64,000 bases of DNA, taken from the NCBI RefSeq assembly GCF_036881825.1, contig NZ_JBAJMW010000004.1, forward strand, positions 372,001 to 436,000. The letters run 5' to 3'. Positions 50,801-58,244 of this stretch are shown here, in pieces (the stretch's first letter is position 1; every line of letters starts with the position of its first letter). This DNA comes from Tersicoccus mangrovi (lineage in GTDB: Bacteria > Actinomycetota > Actinomycetes > Actinomycetales > Micrococcaceae). The notes under the pieces are model-generated. The model worked only from the letters and a program-made list of their open reading frames with translations, had not been told where the DNA came from and searched no databases. Made by a program: the position numbers and the translations under genes.

Positions 50801-50914
50801 GTCGGCGAGCAGGCGTTCCCGGTCGACGGTCTTCAGTTCCGGCGCATCCAGGAACCGGGCCGACTTCTCCAGGTCGGCGAAGCCGCCGCTGATCAGCTGG
50901 CGCGTCAGGCTCAT
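47873..50914 (-). CDS. glnE: Bifunctional glutamine synthetase adenylyltransferase/adenylyl-removing enzyme
   Basis: Protein of 1013 residues, near the length of other actinobacterial GlnE. It has two nucleotidyltransferase halves, one with GKCGARELNYVSDVDV (about residues 215-235) and one with GRQGGREIGYGSDMDV (about 735-755); the first removes and the second adds AMP on the glutamine synthetase Tyr. Each half is followed by helical bundle regions (RDVEFSVQLLQLVH and SDVEWLVQLLQLQH repeats). GAGGA lies five bases before the ATG, and the gene starts 8 bases after glnA2 stops, so they are an operon. Confidence 0.97.
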   Translation of the reverse strand: MSLTRQLISGGFADLEKSARFLDAPELKTVDRERLLADLAEAADPDLALQSLVRLLALRPHLRSVLDQPARATFPLFRLLGASEALAEFLMRRPEHLDVLTARLAPEPETVPAGRLRDALMAAVDADPEAETPVAGRTGPDAWVALRVAYRRLLTDLAIRDVCALDPLDFLPAVGAELADLAAAALDAALAVSRAEATATHPAEDVAAVRLCIIAMGKCGARELNYVSDVDVIHVIDTVPRPDGSTLTDEAAVTIGTALAAGVARVISASAPEPALWEVDANLRPEGREGPLVRTLASHVTYYQRWAQNWEFQALLKARPAAGDLELGERYRAALGPLVWSSSGREGFVESVQAMRHRVSENIPARDRERQIKLGAGGLRDVEFSVQLLQLVHGKVDESVRVATTTAAIDALASAGYIGRADAREMGHHYRFLRLLEHRIQLVRLRRTHLMPESDHARRALAKALLAPEETVRPAPEALMTEWARIKRDVRALHERIFYRPLLNTAAHLSADDVRLSPEAAQARLAALGYGDPRGAMRHIEALTAGVSRRAALQRQLLPVLLGWLADGVDPDAGLLGFRRVSEALGTSPWYLGLLRDSSSAAERLCHVLSSSRLITDLLEVEPEAVAWFGNDDELRPVPFAAQWAEIRSKMSRHASADAQIRLVRLTRRREILRTAICDAAGLLDQAAVGRALADADRAAVLGALHIAEREVFGDPQDRPEPPTAMLVVGMGRQGGREIGYGSDMDVLYVHDPRPDADPTEARKAAEAIVARLGVLLQQRCTPPVLAERPLTLDAALRPEGRQGPMVRTLSSYREYYHRWADTWEAQALLRARPLAGDDDLAARFVELIDPVRYPAKLDPAAVREVRRIKARVEAERLPRGADPSRHVKLGRGGLSDVEWLVQLLQLQHAGAVPELRTTSTLDALHAAVEADLLPAEAAAVLEESWLLASRVRCGTIIWSGRPSDVLPADRRALEAVARWCGYPAGSAARLEEDYLRLTRRARGIFERRFYGT

Positions 50915-50922
50915 CGTCGTCC

Positions 50923-52263
50923 TCAGAGCACGCTCAGGTGGCGCTCCAGCTCCCAGTCGGTCACCTGGCGCCGGTACTCGTTCCACTCCTCGCGCTTGTT
51001 CCGCAGGAAGTGCTCGAACACCTGCTCCCCGAGGATGCTCGCGACGAGCTCGGACTCCTCCATGGACCGGATCGCGTCGTGCAGGCTGGAGGGCAGCGGA
51101 TCGTGACCCATCACGCGGCGCTCGGCCGTGCTCAGGGCGGAGATGTCCTCCTCGGCCGCCGGCGGCAGCTCGTAGCCCTCCTCGATGCCCTTCAGGCCCG
51201 CGCCGAGGATGCACGCGTACGCGAGGTACGGGTTGGCGGCCGAGTCCATGCCGCGGTACTCCAGGCGCGCGGCCTGGCCCTTCTCGGGCTTGTACAGGGG
51301 GATGCGGATGAGCGCGGACCGGTTGTTGTGGCCCCACGAGAGATAGCTGGGTGCCTCGCCGCCGCCCCACAGCCGCTTGTACGAGTTGACGTACTGGTTG
51401 GTGACGGCGGTGAACTCGGGCGCGTGCTTGAGCACGCCGGCCATGAACTGGCGGCCCGTGCGGGAGAGCTGGAACTGGGCACCGGCCTCGTAGAAGGCGT
51501 TCGAGTCGCCCTCGAACAGGGAGAAGTGGGTGTGCATGCCCGACCCCGGGTGCTCCGAGAAGGGCTTGGGCATGAACGTCGCGTAGGTGCCGCTCATCAG
51601 GGCGACCTCCTTGACGACGGTGCGGAACGTCATGATGTTGTCCGCGGTCTGCAGGGCGTCGGCGTACCGGAGGTCGATCTCGTTCTGCCCGGGGCCGGCC
51701 TCGTGGTGGCTGAACTCGACCGAGATGCCGACGGACTCGAGCATCGTCACCGCGGTGCGGCGGAAGTCCTGGGCCACGCCGCCCGGGACGTGGTCGAAGT
51801 AGCCGGCGCGGTCCACCGGCACCGGCTGGCCGTCGGGTCCGACCTCGTCGGACTCGAGCAGGTAGAACTCGGCCTCGGGGTGGGTATAGCAGGTGAACCC
51901 CAGGTCCGCGGCCTTCGCGAGGGTGCGCTTGAGCACGTGCCGAGGGTCCGCGGAGGACGGCTGCCCGTCGGACGTGCGGATGTCGCAGAACATCCGGGAC
52001 GTCTTCTCCGTCTCCCCGCGCCACGGGAGGATCTGGAACGTCGAGGGATCCGGCACGAGCAGCATGTCCGACTCGTAGATCCGGGCCAGGCCCTCGATCG
52101 AGGACCCGTCGAAGCCGAGGCCCTCCTCGAACGCCCCCTCCACCTCCGCCGGGGCGAGCGCCACGGACTTCAGAGTGCCGACGACGTCGGTGAACCAGAG
52201 CCGGACGAAGCGCACGTCGCGCTCCTCGATGGTGCGGAGGACGAATTCCTGCTGGCGGTCCAT
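50923..52263 (-). CDS. glnA2: Glutamine synthetase family protein (GlnA2)
   Basis: Type I glutamine synthetase-like protein of 446 residues: GLGFDGSSIEGLARIYESDM, HPEAEFYLLES, GQNEIDLRYAD, KPFSEHPGSGMHTHFSLF, and RLEYRGMDSAANPYL. The segment matching the GlnA1 adenylylation region reads GYELPPAAEED rather than DLYELPPEE, so control by GlnE is uncertain. In mycobacteria and streptomycetes the second enzyme beside glnE is dispensable, and related proteins can act on other amines. It precedes glnE in one operon; TAGAGT upstream may be the -10. Confidence 0.94.
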   Translation of the reverse strand: MDRQQEFVLRTIEERDVRFVRLWFTDVVGTLKSVALAPAEVEGAFEEGLGFDGSSIEGLARIYESDMLLVPDPSTFQILPWRGETEKTSRMFCDIRTSDGQPSSADPRHVLKRTLAKAADLGFTCYTHPEAEFYLLESDEVGPDGQPVPVDRAGYFDHVPGGVAQDFRRTAVTMLESVGISVEFSHHEAGPGQNEIDLRYADALQTADNIMTFRTVVKEVALMSGTYATFMPKPFSEHPGSGMHTHFSLFEGDSNAFYEAGAQFQLSRTGRQFMAGVLKHAPEFTAVTNQYVNSYKRLWGGGEAPSYLSWGHNNRSALIRIPLYKPEKGQAARLEYRGMDSAANPYLAYACILGAGLKGIEEGYELPPAAEEDISALSTAERRVMGHDPLPSSLHDAIRSMEESELVASILGEQVFEHFLRNKREEWNEYRRQVTDWELERHLSVL

Positions 52264-52368
52264 CGGACCCTTCCTGACGACGACGGAGCGATCGTTGCCA
52301 CTCTACTGGTCAGCCGTGCACGTCCGGCCGCGCCGGACGGGGCCGGCGACCGCCGTCGGGCGGGATCG

Positions 52369-52533
52369 TCAGTCGTCCTCGCCGGCGTCCCACGCGTCGT
52401 TGTTCGCCTTGACCTTCGCGAGCGCCTGCTGGGCCTCTGCCTCCGTGTCGAACGGGCCGAGCAGCTGCGTGTAGTCCGACTGCGCACCCTTCTCCACCTG
52501 GTGGGTGTTGACGTTGTACCAGTAGTCGGCCAT
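52369..52533 (-). CDS. Small SPOR-domain-like protein
   Basis: Protein of 54 residues missed by length-based gene calls. It begins MADYWYNVNTHQVEKG and continues with LLGPFDTEAEAQQALAKV and a Asn/Asp-rich end, the pattern of a small SPOR-like protein conserved across actinobacteria. AAGGAG lies before the ATG. No signal peptide or membrane segment. Function unknown. It lies between glnA2 and the flavin monooxygenase gene. Confidence 0.85.
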   Translation of the reverse strand: MADYWYNVNTHQVEKGAQSDYTQLLGPFDTEAEAQQALAKVKANNDAWDAGEDD

Positions 52534-52669
52534 GGCCGGTCTCCTTCGTCGCAGCGCCGGGCCGCGGTCGCGGCCCGGATCTCCATGCTAGGCGCCCGGG
52601 AATAGATCCGCGGCGGACGCGTTGACGCAGGTGATTCAAATTTCAACAACTTCATGAGAAGGACGCGCC

Positions 52670-53866
52670 ATGCAGTTCGGCATCTTCACCATCGGTGACA
52701 TCACCACCGACCCCACCACCGGGAAGACCCCCACCGAGCACCAGCGGATCAAGGACACCGTGAAGATCGCGAAGCACGCCGAGCAGGCCGGCTTCGAGGT
52801 CTTCGCCACCGGGCAGCACCACAACCCGCCGTTCGTCGCTCCGGGCAACCCGCCGACGCTGCTGGCCTATCTGGCGGCGCAGACGGACAAGCTCACGCTC
52901 TCGACCGCGACCACCCTGATCACCACCATGGACCCGGTGCGCCTGGCCGAGGACTACGCCTACCTGCAGCACCTGGCCGACGGCCGCGTGGACCTGACCA
53001 TGGGCCGCGGCAACACCGGCCCGGTCTACCCGTGGTTCGGCAAGGACATCCGCCAGGGCATCAACCTCGCCGTCGAGAACTACAACCTGCTGTACCGGCT
53101 CTGGCACGAGCAGCACGTCGACTGGAAGGGCCGGTTCCGCACCCCGCTGCAGGACTTCACCCTCACCCCGCAGCCGCTCGACGGCGTCCCCCCGTTCGTG
53201 TGGCACGGCTCCATCCGGTCCCCCGAGATCGCCGAGCAGGCCGCCTACTACGGGGACGGGTTCTTCCACAACAACATCTTCTGGAACAAGGAGCACATCA
53301 TCGCCATGGTGCAGCTCTACCGGCAGCGCTACGAGTACTACGGTCACGGCAAGGCCCACCAGGCCTACGTGGGCCTCGGCGGCCAGGCCTTCATGGCGAA
53401 GAACTCGCAGGACGCCGTCAAGCAGTTCCGCCCGTACTTCGACAACGCCCCGGTCTACGGCCACGGCCCCTCGCTGGAGGACTTCTCCTCGATGACACCG
53501 CTGACCGTCGGCTCGCCGCAGCAGGTCATCGAGCGCACCCTGTCCTTCCGTGACTGGGTGGGCGACTACCAGCGGCAGATGTTCCTCATCGACCACGCCG
53601 GCCTGCCGACCGACACCGTGCTCGAGCAGATCGACGTCTTCGGTGAGGAGGTCCTGCCGGTGCTGCGCAAGGAGTTCGACGCTCTGAAGCCGGCCGACGT
53701 GCCCGAGGCTCCGACCCACGAGTTCCTGGTCGACCGCCACGAACGCGGCGAGGACCCCGTGCCCGGTGGCGCCGAGGGCTCCCAGGCCTTCGCCGATGCC
53801 CGCGAGCGCGCCGAGAAGGCAGCGGCGAACGCCGTGCCGGCCGCGAGCGCCGCGGCGGGAGCCTGA
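52670..53866 (+). CDS. Flavin-dependent luciferase-like monooxygenase (CE1758 family)
   Basis: Oxygenase of 398 residues with the TIM-barrel of bacterial luciferase-like enzymes: MQFGIFTIGD, ATGQHHNPPF, TLITTMDPVRLAEDYAYLQHL and GRVDLTMGRGNTGPVY. The C-terminal about 45 residues are Ala/Glu-rich. It uses reduced FMN supplied by the reductase encoded three bases downstream. The pair corresponds to the CE1758/CE1759 pair first named in Corynebacterium efficiens. Substrate unknown. A MarR regulator closes the operon. The upstream region is AT-rich (ATTCAAATTTCAACAAC) and may hold the operator. Confidence 0.92.
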   Translation: MQFGIFTIGDITTDPTTGKTPTEHQRIKDTVKIAKHAEQAGFEVFATGQHHNPPFVAPGNPPTLLAYLAAQTDKLTLSTATTLITTMDPVRLAEDYAYLQHLADGRVDLTMGRGNTGPVYPWFGKDIRQGINLAVENYNLLYRLWHEQHVDWKGRFRTPLQDFTLTPQPLDGVPPFVWHGSIRSPEIAEQAAYYGDGFFHNNIFWNKEHIIAMVQLYRQRYEYYGHGKAHQAYVGLGGQAFMAKNSQDAVKQFRPYFDNAPVYGHGPSLEDFSSMTPLTVGSPQQVIERTLSFRDWVGDYQRQMFLIDHAGLPTDTVLEQIDVFGEEVLPVLRKEFDALKPADVPEAPTHEFLVDRHERGEDPVPGGAEGSQAFADARERAEKAAANAVPAASAAAGA

Positions 53867-53869
53867 GCC

Positions 53870-54586
53870 ATGACCGAGATCCCCGACCTCACGGGCGGCC
53901 TGACGTCGTTCGGCGGCGAGGCCACCGACCCGTTCACCCCCGGCGACCGGCACCTGGTGGTGGTCTCAGGCGGACTGGGTGATCCGTCGTCGTCGCGTCA
54001 GCTGGCCGACCGGCTGGCCGCCGCCGCGGCGGACGCCCTGTCCGCCGAGGGCATCGTCCCGGAGGTCCACGTCGTCGAACTGCGCCTGATCGCCGTCGAC
54101 ATCGCCGAGGCGATGGTCAACCCGTCCCGTTCCGAAGCGCTGCAGTCCGCCCTCGACGAGGTGGAGCAGGCGGACGGCGTCGTCACCGTCTCCCCCACCT
54201 TCAAGGCCGGCTACTCGGGCCTGTTCAAGTCCTTCTGGGACCTCGTGGACAACGACGCGCTCCGGGGGGTGCCCGTGCTGCTCGGCGCGACCGGGGGCAC
54301 GCCGCGCCACTCGCTCATGATCGACAGCGCGATGCGGCCGCTGTTCTCCTACCTGCGCACCCGCATCATGCCGTCGGCGGTGTACGCCGCCTCCGACGAC
54401 TGGGGCGAGGTCGAGGGCGGCCAGGCCTCGGCACGGACCACACCCCTGCAGTCGCGCATCGACGTGGCCGGCCGGGAACTGGCGTCCGTGGTGGGACGAT
54501 TGCCGGCCCGCCCTCGCCGGCACACCGGTGAGGCGAAGCCGTTGGAGGTGATCCCCTTTGACCAGCTCCTCCGTGGGGACCGCTGA
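53870..54586 (+). CDS. NAD(P)H-dependent FMN reductase (CE1759 family)
   Basis: Flavodoxin-like reductase of 238 residues. HLVVVSGGLGDPSSSRQLAD forms the phosphate loop, and VVTVSPTFKAGYSGLFKSFWDLVD and GVPVLLGATGGTPRHSLMID complete the flavin site. It supplies reduced FMN to the monooxygenase encoded directly before. Its end overlaps the marR gene by 29 bases. Confidence 0.92.
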   Translation: MTEIPDLTGGLTSFGGEATDPFTPGDRHLVVVSGGLGDPSSSRQLADRLAAAAADALSAEGIVPEVHVVELRLIAVDIAEAMVNPSRSEALQSALDEVEQADGVVTVSPTFKAGYSGLFKSFWDLVDNDALRGVPVLLGATGGTPRHSLMIDSAMRPLFSYLRTRIMPSAVYAASDDWGEVEGGQASARTTPLQSRIDVAGRELASVVGRLPARPRRHTGEAKPLEVIPFDQLLRGDR

Positions 54587-55076
54587 CGAGCCGGACGCCG
54601 CCCCACCCCTGAGCGCCGTCCCCCGCCCGGACGGTCAGAGCCGGAAGCCCGAGGCGTGGCGTGCCTACTTCGAGACCACGGCGGCACTCCAGGACCAGCT
54701 CGAGCGGTCGCTCCGGGCCGAGCTGGGCCTGCATCTGGCCGACTACAACCTGCTGCTGCTGCTCACCGAGGCGCCGGACCACCGGATGCGGATGGGCGAG
54801 CTCGCCGGCCGCATGGTCTTCTCCCCCTCACGGCTCACCTACCAGGTCCGCACCCTGGAGCAGCGGGGCCTGGTCGAGCGCTGTGCGACGCCGGGCGACC
54901 GGCGCGGCGCCGCGACGGTGCTCACCGACGAAGGCCGCCACCTCTTCCGGCGGGCCGCCGCTCTGCACGGGCGCGACGTGCGGGACCGGGTCCTCGACCG
55001 GATCAGCGAGCAGGAGGCGGACGTGCTGCTGCGCGTGTTCTCCCGGCTGGCGAACGCCCTGCACGAGCAGCCGTGA
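54558..55076 (+). CDS. MarR-family regulator
   Basis: Regulator of 172 residues. The start is a TTG supported by a textbook GGAGGTGATC site seven bases upstream, inside the end of the reductase gene; a GTG at 54573 is the alternative. The winged HTH lies at about 80-125 (MGELAGRMVFSPSRLTYQVRTLEQRG) with the wing DRRGAATVLTDEG. It probably represses this monooxygenase/reductase operon and is relieved by an aromatic or oxidising compound. A Cys near the HTH (VERCATPGD) might be redox-sensitive. Confidence 0.9.
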   Translation: MTSSSVGTADEPDAAPPLSAVPRPDGQSRKPEAWRAYFETTAALQDQLERSLRAELGLHLADYNLLLLLTEAPDHRMRMGELAGRMVFSPSRLTYQVRTLEQRGLVERCATPGDRRGAATVLTDEGRHLFRRAAALHGRDVRDRVLDRISEQEADVLLRVFSRLANALHEQP

Positions 55077-55097
55077 CCGAAGCGCCCGCGTGGTGAT

Positions 55098-55132
55098 CGT
55101 CGCCGGGACGGCCGTTCTCCGCCCCGGCGACG
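55098..55132 (+). terminator. Terminator after the marR gene
   Basis: cgtcgccggg pairs with ccccggcgacg with an inner cgg/ccg, 22 bases after the stop. Confidence 0.65.
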
Positions 55133-55304
55133 TCCACTGCGCGGGCGGCGTCCATTCGGAGCAGTTGGTGGTGGAGACCGGCGGTGGACACCGCCGGGAG
55201 CCTCTGGCAGGATGGAGCGGCTCGACGTCGGCTCCCGCAGGACGTCGCACACCGCCGGCCCGCATAGCGGAGCCGGCGACCGGATTCTTCTCGAGGAGAC
55301 GTGG
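55133..55304. other. Leader region before a short Cys-Cys ORF
   Basis: No gene. It has a perfect inverted repeat ccggcggtg-ga-caccgccgg at 55178-55197 and a CAGGAT promoter-like element near 55209-55214. It lies upstream of the leader-type ORF at 55305. Confidence 0.4.
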
Positions 55305-55397
55305 ATGCGCCAGGGTCACCGACCCACCGCTCCGGGACGCGAGGTGGCCTTCGTGGCCTGCTGCGCGGCCCTGCTCCCGTCTGCCCTCTCCCGCTGA
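55305..55397 (+). CDS. Short leader-peptide-like ORF with a Cys-Cys pair
   Basis: A 30-residue frame (MRQGHRPTAPGR and then ...VACCAALLPSALSR) with GAGGAG seven bases before the ATG. It ends just before a perfect palindrome ccgtccggacgg (55409-55420). Actinobacterial attenuator peptides for sulfur genes often have adjacent Cys near the end, but the next gene here is the FBP-domain gene at 55608, which has no known sulfur role. The evidence is the ribosome site, the Cys pair and the following hairpin only. Confidence 0.45.
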   Translation: MRQGHRPTAPGREVAFVACCAALLPSALSR

Positions 55398-55607
55398 TCC
55401 CTCCGGCACCGTCCGGACGGTCGCGACCTCCCTCCGTGTGAGCACGGCCCGGCGCGTCGACGCACGATCGACCGCCCGCACCCTGCTCCACCGATGACGG
55501 CAGACGGCTCTTCGCCCGTCCCACCTCCCGCCGAACACGCCGGCCCGCTGTCGCGCGCCAGGACCTCGTCCGGCCGGAGGCACGCCGCCACCCGGAAGAC
55601 CACCACC

Positions 55608-56105
55608 ATGCAGCCCCTCACCCTGTCCCAGATCCGTTACTCCTTCATCAACGCCAGCCGCTCCGAGTCGGCCCGGCTCACCCCGCCGCCCGGCTTCGAC
55701 CGGCTCGACTGGGACGGCCTGGACGTCCTCGGCTGGCGCGACCCGAAGATGCCGCTGCGCGGCTACCTGGCCCTGCGCACCACCGACGGCCGGCTCGTCT
55801 CGGTGCTCCTGCGTGCACCGGCCGGCGGGGCCCGGAAGAACCGCGCCGTCCTGTGCGAGCTGTGCCGCTCGGTCGAGGCGACGAACGACGTCCTGCTGTG
55901 GGTCGCCCGCCGCGCCGGCGCCTCCGGGCGGAACGGCAACACGGTCGGCACCCTGATCTGCGCCGATTTCGCCTGCAGCGCCAACGTGCGCATCGCCCCG
56001 CCCGAAGGGGACATGCACCCCGACCCGCAGCTCGTCGTCGACCGACAGATCGAGGGGCTGATCGCCCGGGCCGACCAGTTCGCCCGACGCGTGAGCGAAC
56101 GCTGA
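55608..56105 (+). CDS. FBP-domain protein (elongation factor G-binding type)
   Basis: Protein of 165 residues from the ATG at 55608; a frame to 55494 would add an unlikely basic front. It starts MQPLTLSQIRYSFINASRSE, as typical for the family, with a Leu/Pro-rich middle and a C-terminal treble-clef zinc site (CELCRS and LICADFACSANVR). FBP-domain proteins bind elongation factor G; in staphylococci the related FusB protects the ribosome from fusidic acid. In actinobacteria the role is not settled. A promoter region of more than 100 bases precedes it. Confidence 0.85.
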   Translation: MQPLTLSQIRYSFINASRSESARLTPPPGFDRLDWDGLDVLGWRDPKMPLRGYLALRTTDGRLVSVLLRAPAGGARKNRAVLCELCRSVEATNDVLLWVARRAGASGRNGNTVGTLICADFACSANVRIAPPEGDMHPDPQLVVDRQIEGLIARADQFARRVSER

Positions 56106-56133
56106 GGCCGCCGGTGCGGCGGGGTGGTGTCGC

Positions 56134-56139
56134 TAGAAT
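56134..56139 (+). promoter_or_regulatory. -10 element of a leaderless map promoter
   Basis: TAGAAT is followed six bases later by the map ATG at 56146. Transcription should start on or next to the A of ATG; GAGAG between them is too close to act as a normal ribosome site in a leaderless message. Confidence 0.65.
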
Positions 56140-56145
56140 CGAGAG

Positions 56146-57024
56146 ATGCTCTCCACCCCGTCCACCGCGCCCGTCGGCTCCATCGTCCCGGGCACCCTCA
56201 GCCCCATCCGCACCGTGCCGGCCTCGATCCCGCGACCGGAGTACGTGGGCCGCACCGGGCCCGAGCGCGTCACGGCCTCGGACGTCAAGACGCCCGAGGT
56301 GGTCGAGCGGATCCGGCGGGCCGGTCGCATTGCCTCGCAGGCGATCGACGCGGTCGCCGAGCACATCGCCCCCGGCGTGACGACGGACGAGCTGGACCGC
56401 ATCGGCCACGAGTTCATGGTCGCCCACGGCGCGTACCCGTCGACGCTGCACTACCAGGGCTTCCCCAAGTCGATCTGCACCTCGGTCAACGAGGTGATCT
56501 GCCACGGCATCCCCGACAGCACGGTGCTGGCCGACGGCGACATCGTCAACATCGACATCACCGCCTACAAGGACGGCGTGCACGGTGACCTCAACCGGAC
56601 CTTCCTCGTGGGCGACGTCGACGAGGAGTCGCGCCTGCTCGTCGAGCGGACCGAGGAGTGCCTGCGGCGGGCCATCAAGGTCGTCAAGCCGGGCCGCCAG
56701 ATCAACGTCATCGGCCGGGCGATCGAGTCCTACGCGAGGCGCTTCGGGTACGGCGTCGTCCGCGACTTCACCGGCCACGGCGTCGGGGAGGCCTTCCACA
56801 GCGGGCTCATCATCCCCCACTACGACGCGGCGCCCTCCTACGACCAGGTGATGGAGCCGGGCCTGACCTTCACGATCGAGCCGATGCTGACCCTCGGCAC
56901 CATCGCGTGGGACATGTGGGACGACGACTGGACCGTGGTGACGAAGGACCACCGCCGCACCGCCCAGTTCGAGCACACCCTCGTGGTCACCGAGACCGGC
57001 GCGGACATCCTCACCCTCTCCTGA
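56146..57024 (+). CDS. map: Methionine aminopeptidase, type Ic
   Basis: Enzyme of 292 residues that removes the starting Met. A Pro-rich N-terminal extension (about 1-40, SIPRPEYVGR) of the kind seen in mycobacterial MapB precedes the catalytic core. Metal ligands: Asp in VNIDITAYKDG, Asp in HGDLNRTF, His in FTGHGVGEAFH, Glu in FTIEPML and Glu in QFEHTLVV. A CxxC-free core fits the bacterial enzyme. It is a single gene with its own promoter. Confidence 0.96.
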   Translation: MLSTPSTAPVGSIVPGTLSPIRTVPASIPRPEYVGRTGPERVTASDVKTPEVVERIRRAGRIASQAIDAVAEHIAPGVTTDELDRIGHEFMVAHGAYPSTLHYQGFPKSICTSVNEVICHGIPDSTVLADGDIVNIDITAYKDGVHGDLNRTFLVGDVDEESRLLVERTEECLRRAIKVVKPGRQINVIGRAIESYARRFGYGVVRDFTGHGVGEAFHSGLIIPHYDAAPSYDQVMEPGLTFTIEPMLTLGTIAWDMWDDDWTVVTKDHRRTAQFEHTLVVTETGADILTLS

Positions 57025-57191
57025 CCCTCACGTCGTCCCCGCGGGGACGACCCGAGGGCTGCCGCCCGCCGGGACGACCCGGGCGCTCCCGCGGCCGCGG
57101 ATCGCCTCCGGCGCGCTGAGCAGGCATGATAGGGACAGCACGCCGGCCCCGCGCCGGTACCACGGCCGTACCCGACCCGATGGAGCATCAC

Positions 57192-58091
57192 GTGTCGCAC
57201 GACGACGACGCCGAGAAGGCGATCAAGCAGGCCCGCAAGCGGGCGGAGAAGACCGAGAAGGAAGCCGCGCGCGCCGCGGCCGCTCCGAGCCACCACCGGT
57301 TCCGCGGACCGGTCATCGGCGTCGACATCGGCGGCACCGGCATCAAGGGCGGCATCGTCGACCTGGCGAAGGGTGAGCTGATCGGCGAGCGCTTCCGCAT
57401 CCCGACCCCGAGCCCGTCGACCCCCGAGGCCGTCGCCGAGGTCGTCACCGAGGTCGTGGCCGAGCTGACCGGTCGCCCGGAGGGCCCCGAGCCCGAGGCG
57501 CCCGTCGGCATCACCTTCCCGGCGATCATCAAGAACGGCGTCGCCCGCTCTGCCGCGAACGTCGACCAGAGCTGGATCGGAACCGACGTCGACCGTCTGA
57601 TGACCGAGAAGCTCAAGCGCCCCGTCGAGGTGCTCAACGACGCCGACGGCGCGGGCCTGGCCGAGGCGCAGTACGGCGCCGGCAAGGGCCAGCTCGGGGT
57701 CGTCCTCGTCATCACCCTGGGCACCGGCATCGGCTCGGCCTACATCATGGACGGCAAGCTCGTGCCGAACGCCGAGCTCGGCCACCTCGAGATCGACGGG
57801 TACGACGCCGAGAGCCGGGCCTCCGCCACCGCGCGCGAGCGTGACGGCCTGACCTGGGAGGAGTACGTGCCCCGCCTGCAGCGGTACTTCTCGCACGTGG
57901 AGTTCCTCTTCTCCCCCGAGCTGTTCATCGTCGGCGGCGGCATCTCCAAGCGCAGCGAGGACTTCCTGCCGCAGCTGGACCTGCAGACGAGGATCGTGCC
58001 GGCCACCCTGAAGAACAACGCCGGCATCGTCGGTGCCGCCCTGCACGCCGCACTGCGGTTCGACTACACGAAGAAGCGGTCGAAGGACTGA
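57192..58091 (+). CDS. ppgK: Polyphosphate glucokinase
   Basis: ROK-family kinase of 299 residues from the GTG at 57192 (GGAG six bases upstream; the ATG at 57180 lacks a site). A basic N-terminal helix (EKAIKQARKRAEK) precedes the phosphate motif VIGVDIGGTGIKGGIV, then VLNDADGAGLAE, VITLGTGIGSAYIMDG and VGGGISKRSEDFLP. In actinobacteria this protein phosphorylates glucose with inorganic polyphosphate (and ATP), feeding glycolysis from stored polyphosphate. A terminator follows at 58116. Confidence 0.93.
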   Translation: MSHDDDAEKAIKQARKRAEKTEKEAARAAAAPSHHRFRGPVIGVDIGGTGIKGGIVDLAKGELIGERFRIPTPSPSTPEAVAEVVTEVVAELTGRPEGPEPEAPVGITFPAIIKNGVARSAANVDQSWIGTDVDRLMTEKLKRPVEVLNDADGAGLAEAQYGAGKGQLGVVLVITLGTGIGSAYIMDGKLVPNAELGHLEIDGYDAESRASATARERDGLTWEEYVPRLQRYFSHVEFLFSPELFIVGGGISKRSEDFLPQLDLQTRIVPATLKNNAGIVGAALHAALRFDYTKKRSKD

Positions 58092-58115
58092 ACGCTCGCG
58101 CCTGAGGCAGCAACC

Positions 58116-58150
58116 AGGACGGCCCCCGGCGTATCGCCGCGGGCCGTCCT
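58116..58150 (+). terminator. Terminator after ppgK
   Basis: aggacggccc pairs with gggccgtcct with an inner ccggc/gccgc, followed by CGTTCTCGCTCTTG, 25 bases after the stop. Confidence 0.85.
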
Positions 58151-58191
58151 CGTTCTCGCTCTTGTTCTCGTGGTCATGATTGACGTGGAGT

Positions 58192-58231
58192 CCGGTGGTG
58201 GCCGTGGCTTCCCCTCCGCGGCCACCACCGG
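58192..58231 (-). terminator. Terminator after nrdR
   Basis: ccggtggtggccg pairs with cggccaccaccgg over a 14-base loop, 14 bases past the nrdR stop on its strand. Confidence 0.75.
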
Positions 58232-58244
58232 CGTGTGGTGAGGG

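Noticed and set aside
52622..52656. TTGACG plus AT-rich stretch as a strong promoter/MarR operator of the monooxygenase operon
   Set aside because: No convincing -10 at proper spacing and no clean palindrome; only direct TTCAA-like repeats. Mentioned in the gene entry, not called as a site.
55178..55197. Inverted repeat considered as part of a riboswitch
   Set aside because: Only one simple hairpin is seen, with none of the conserved core of known actinobacterial riboswitches.
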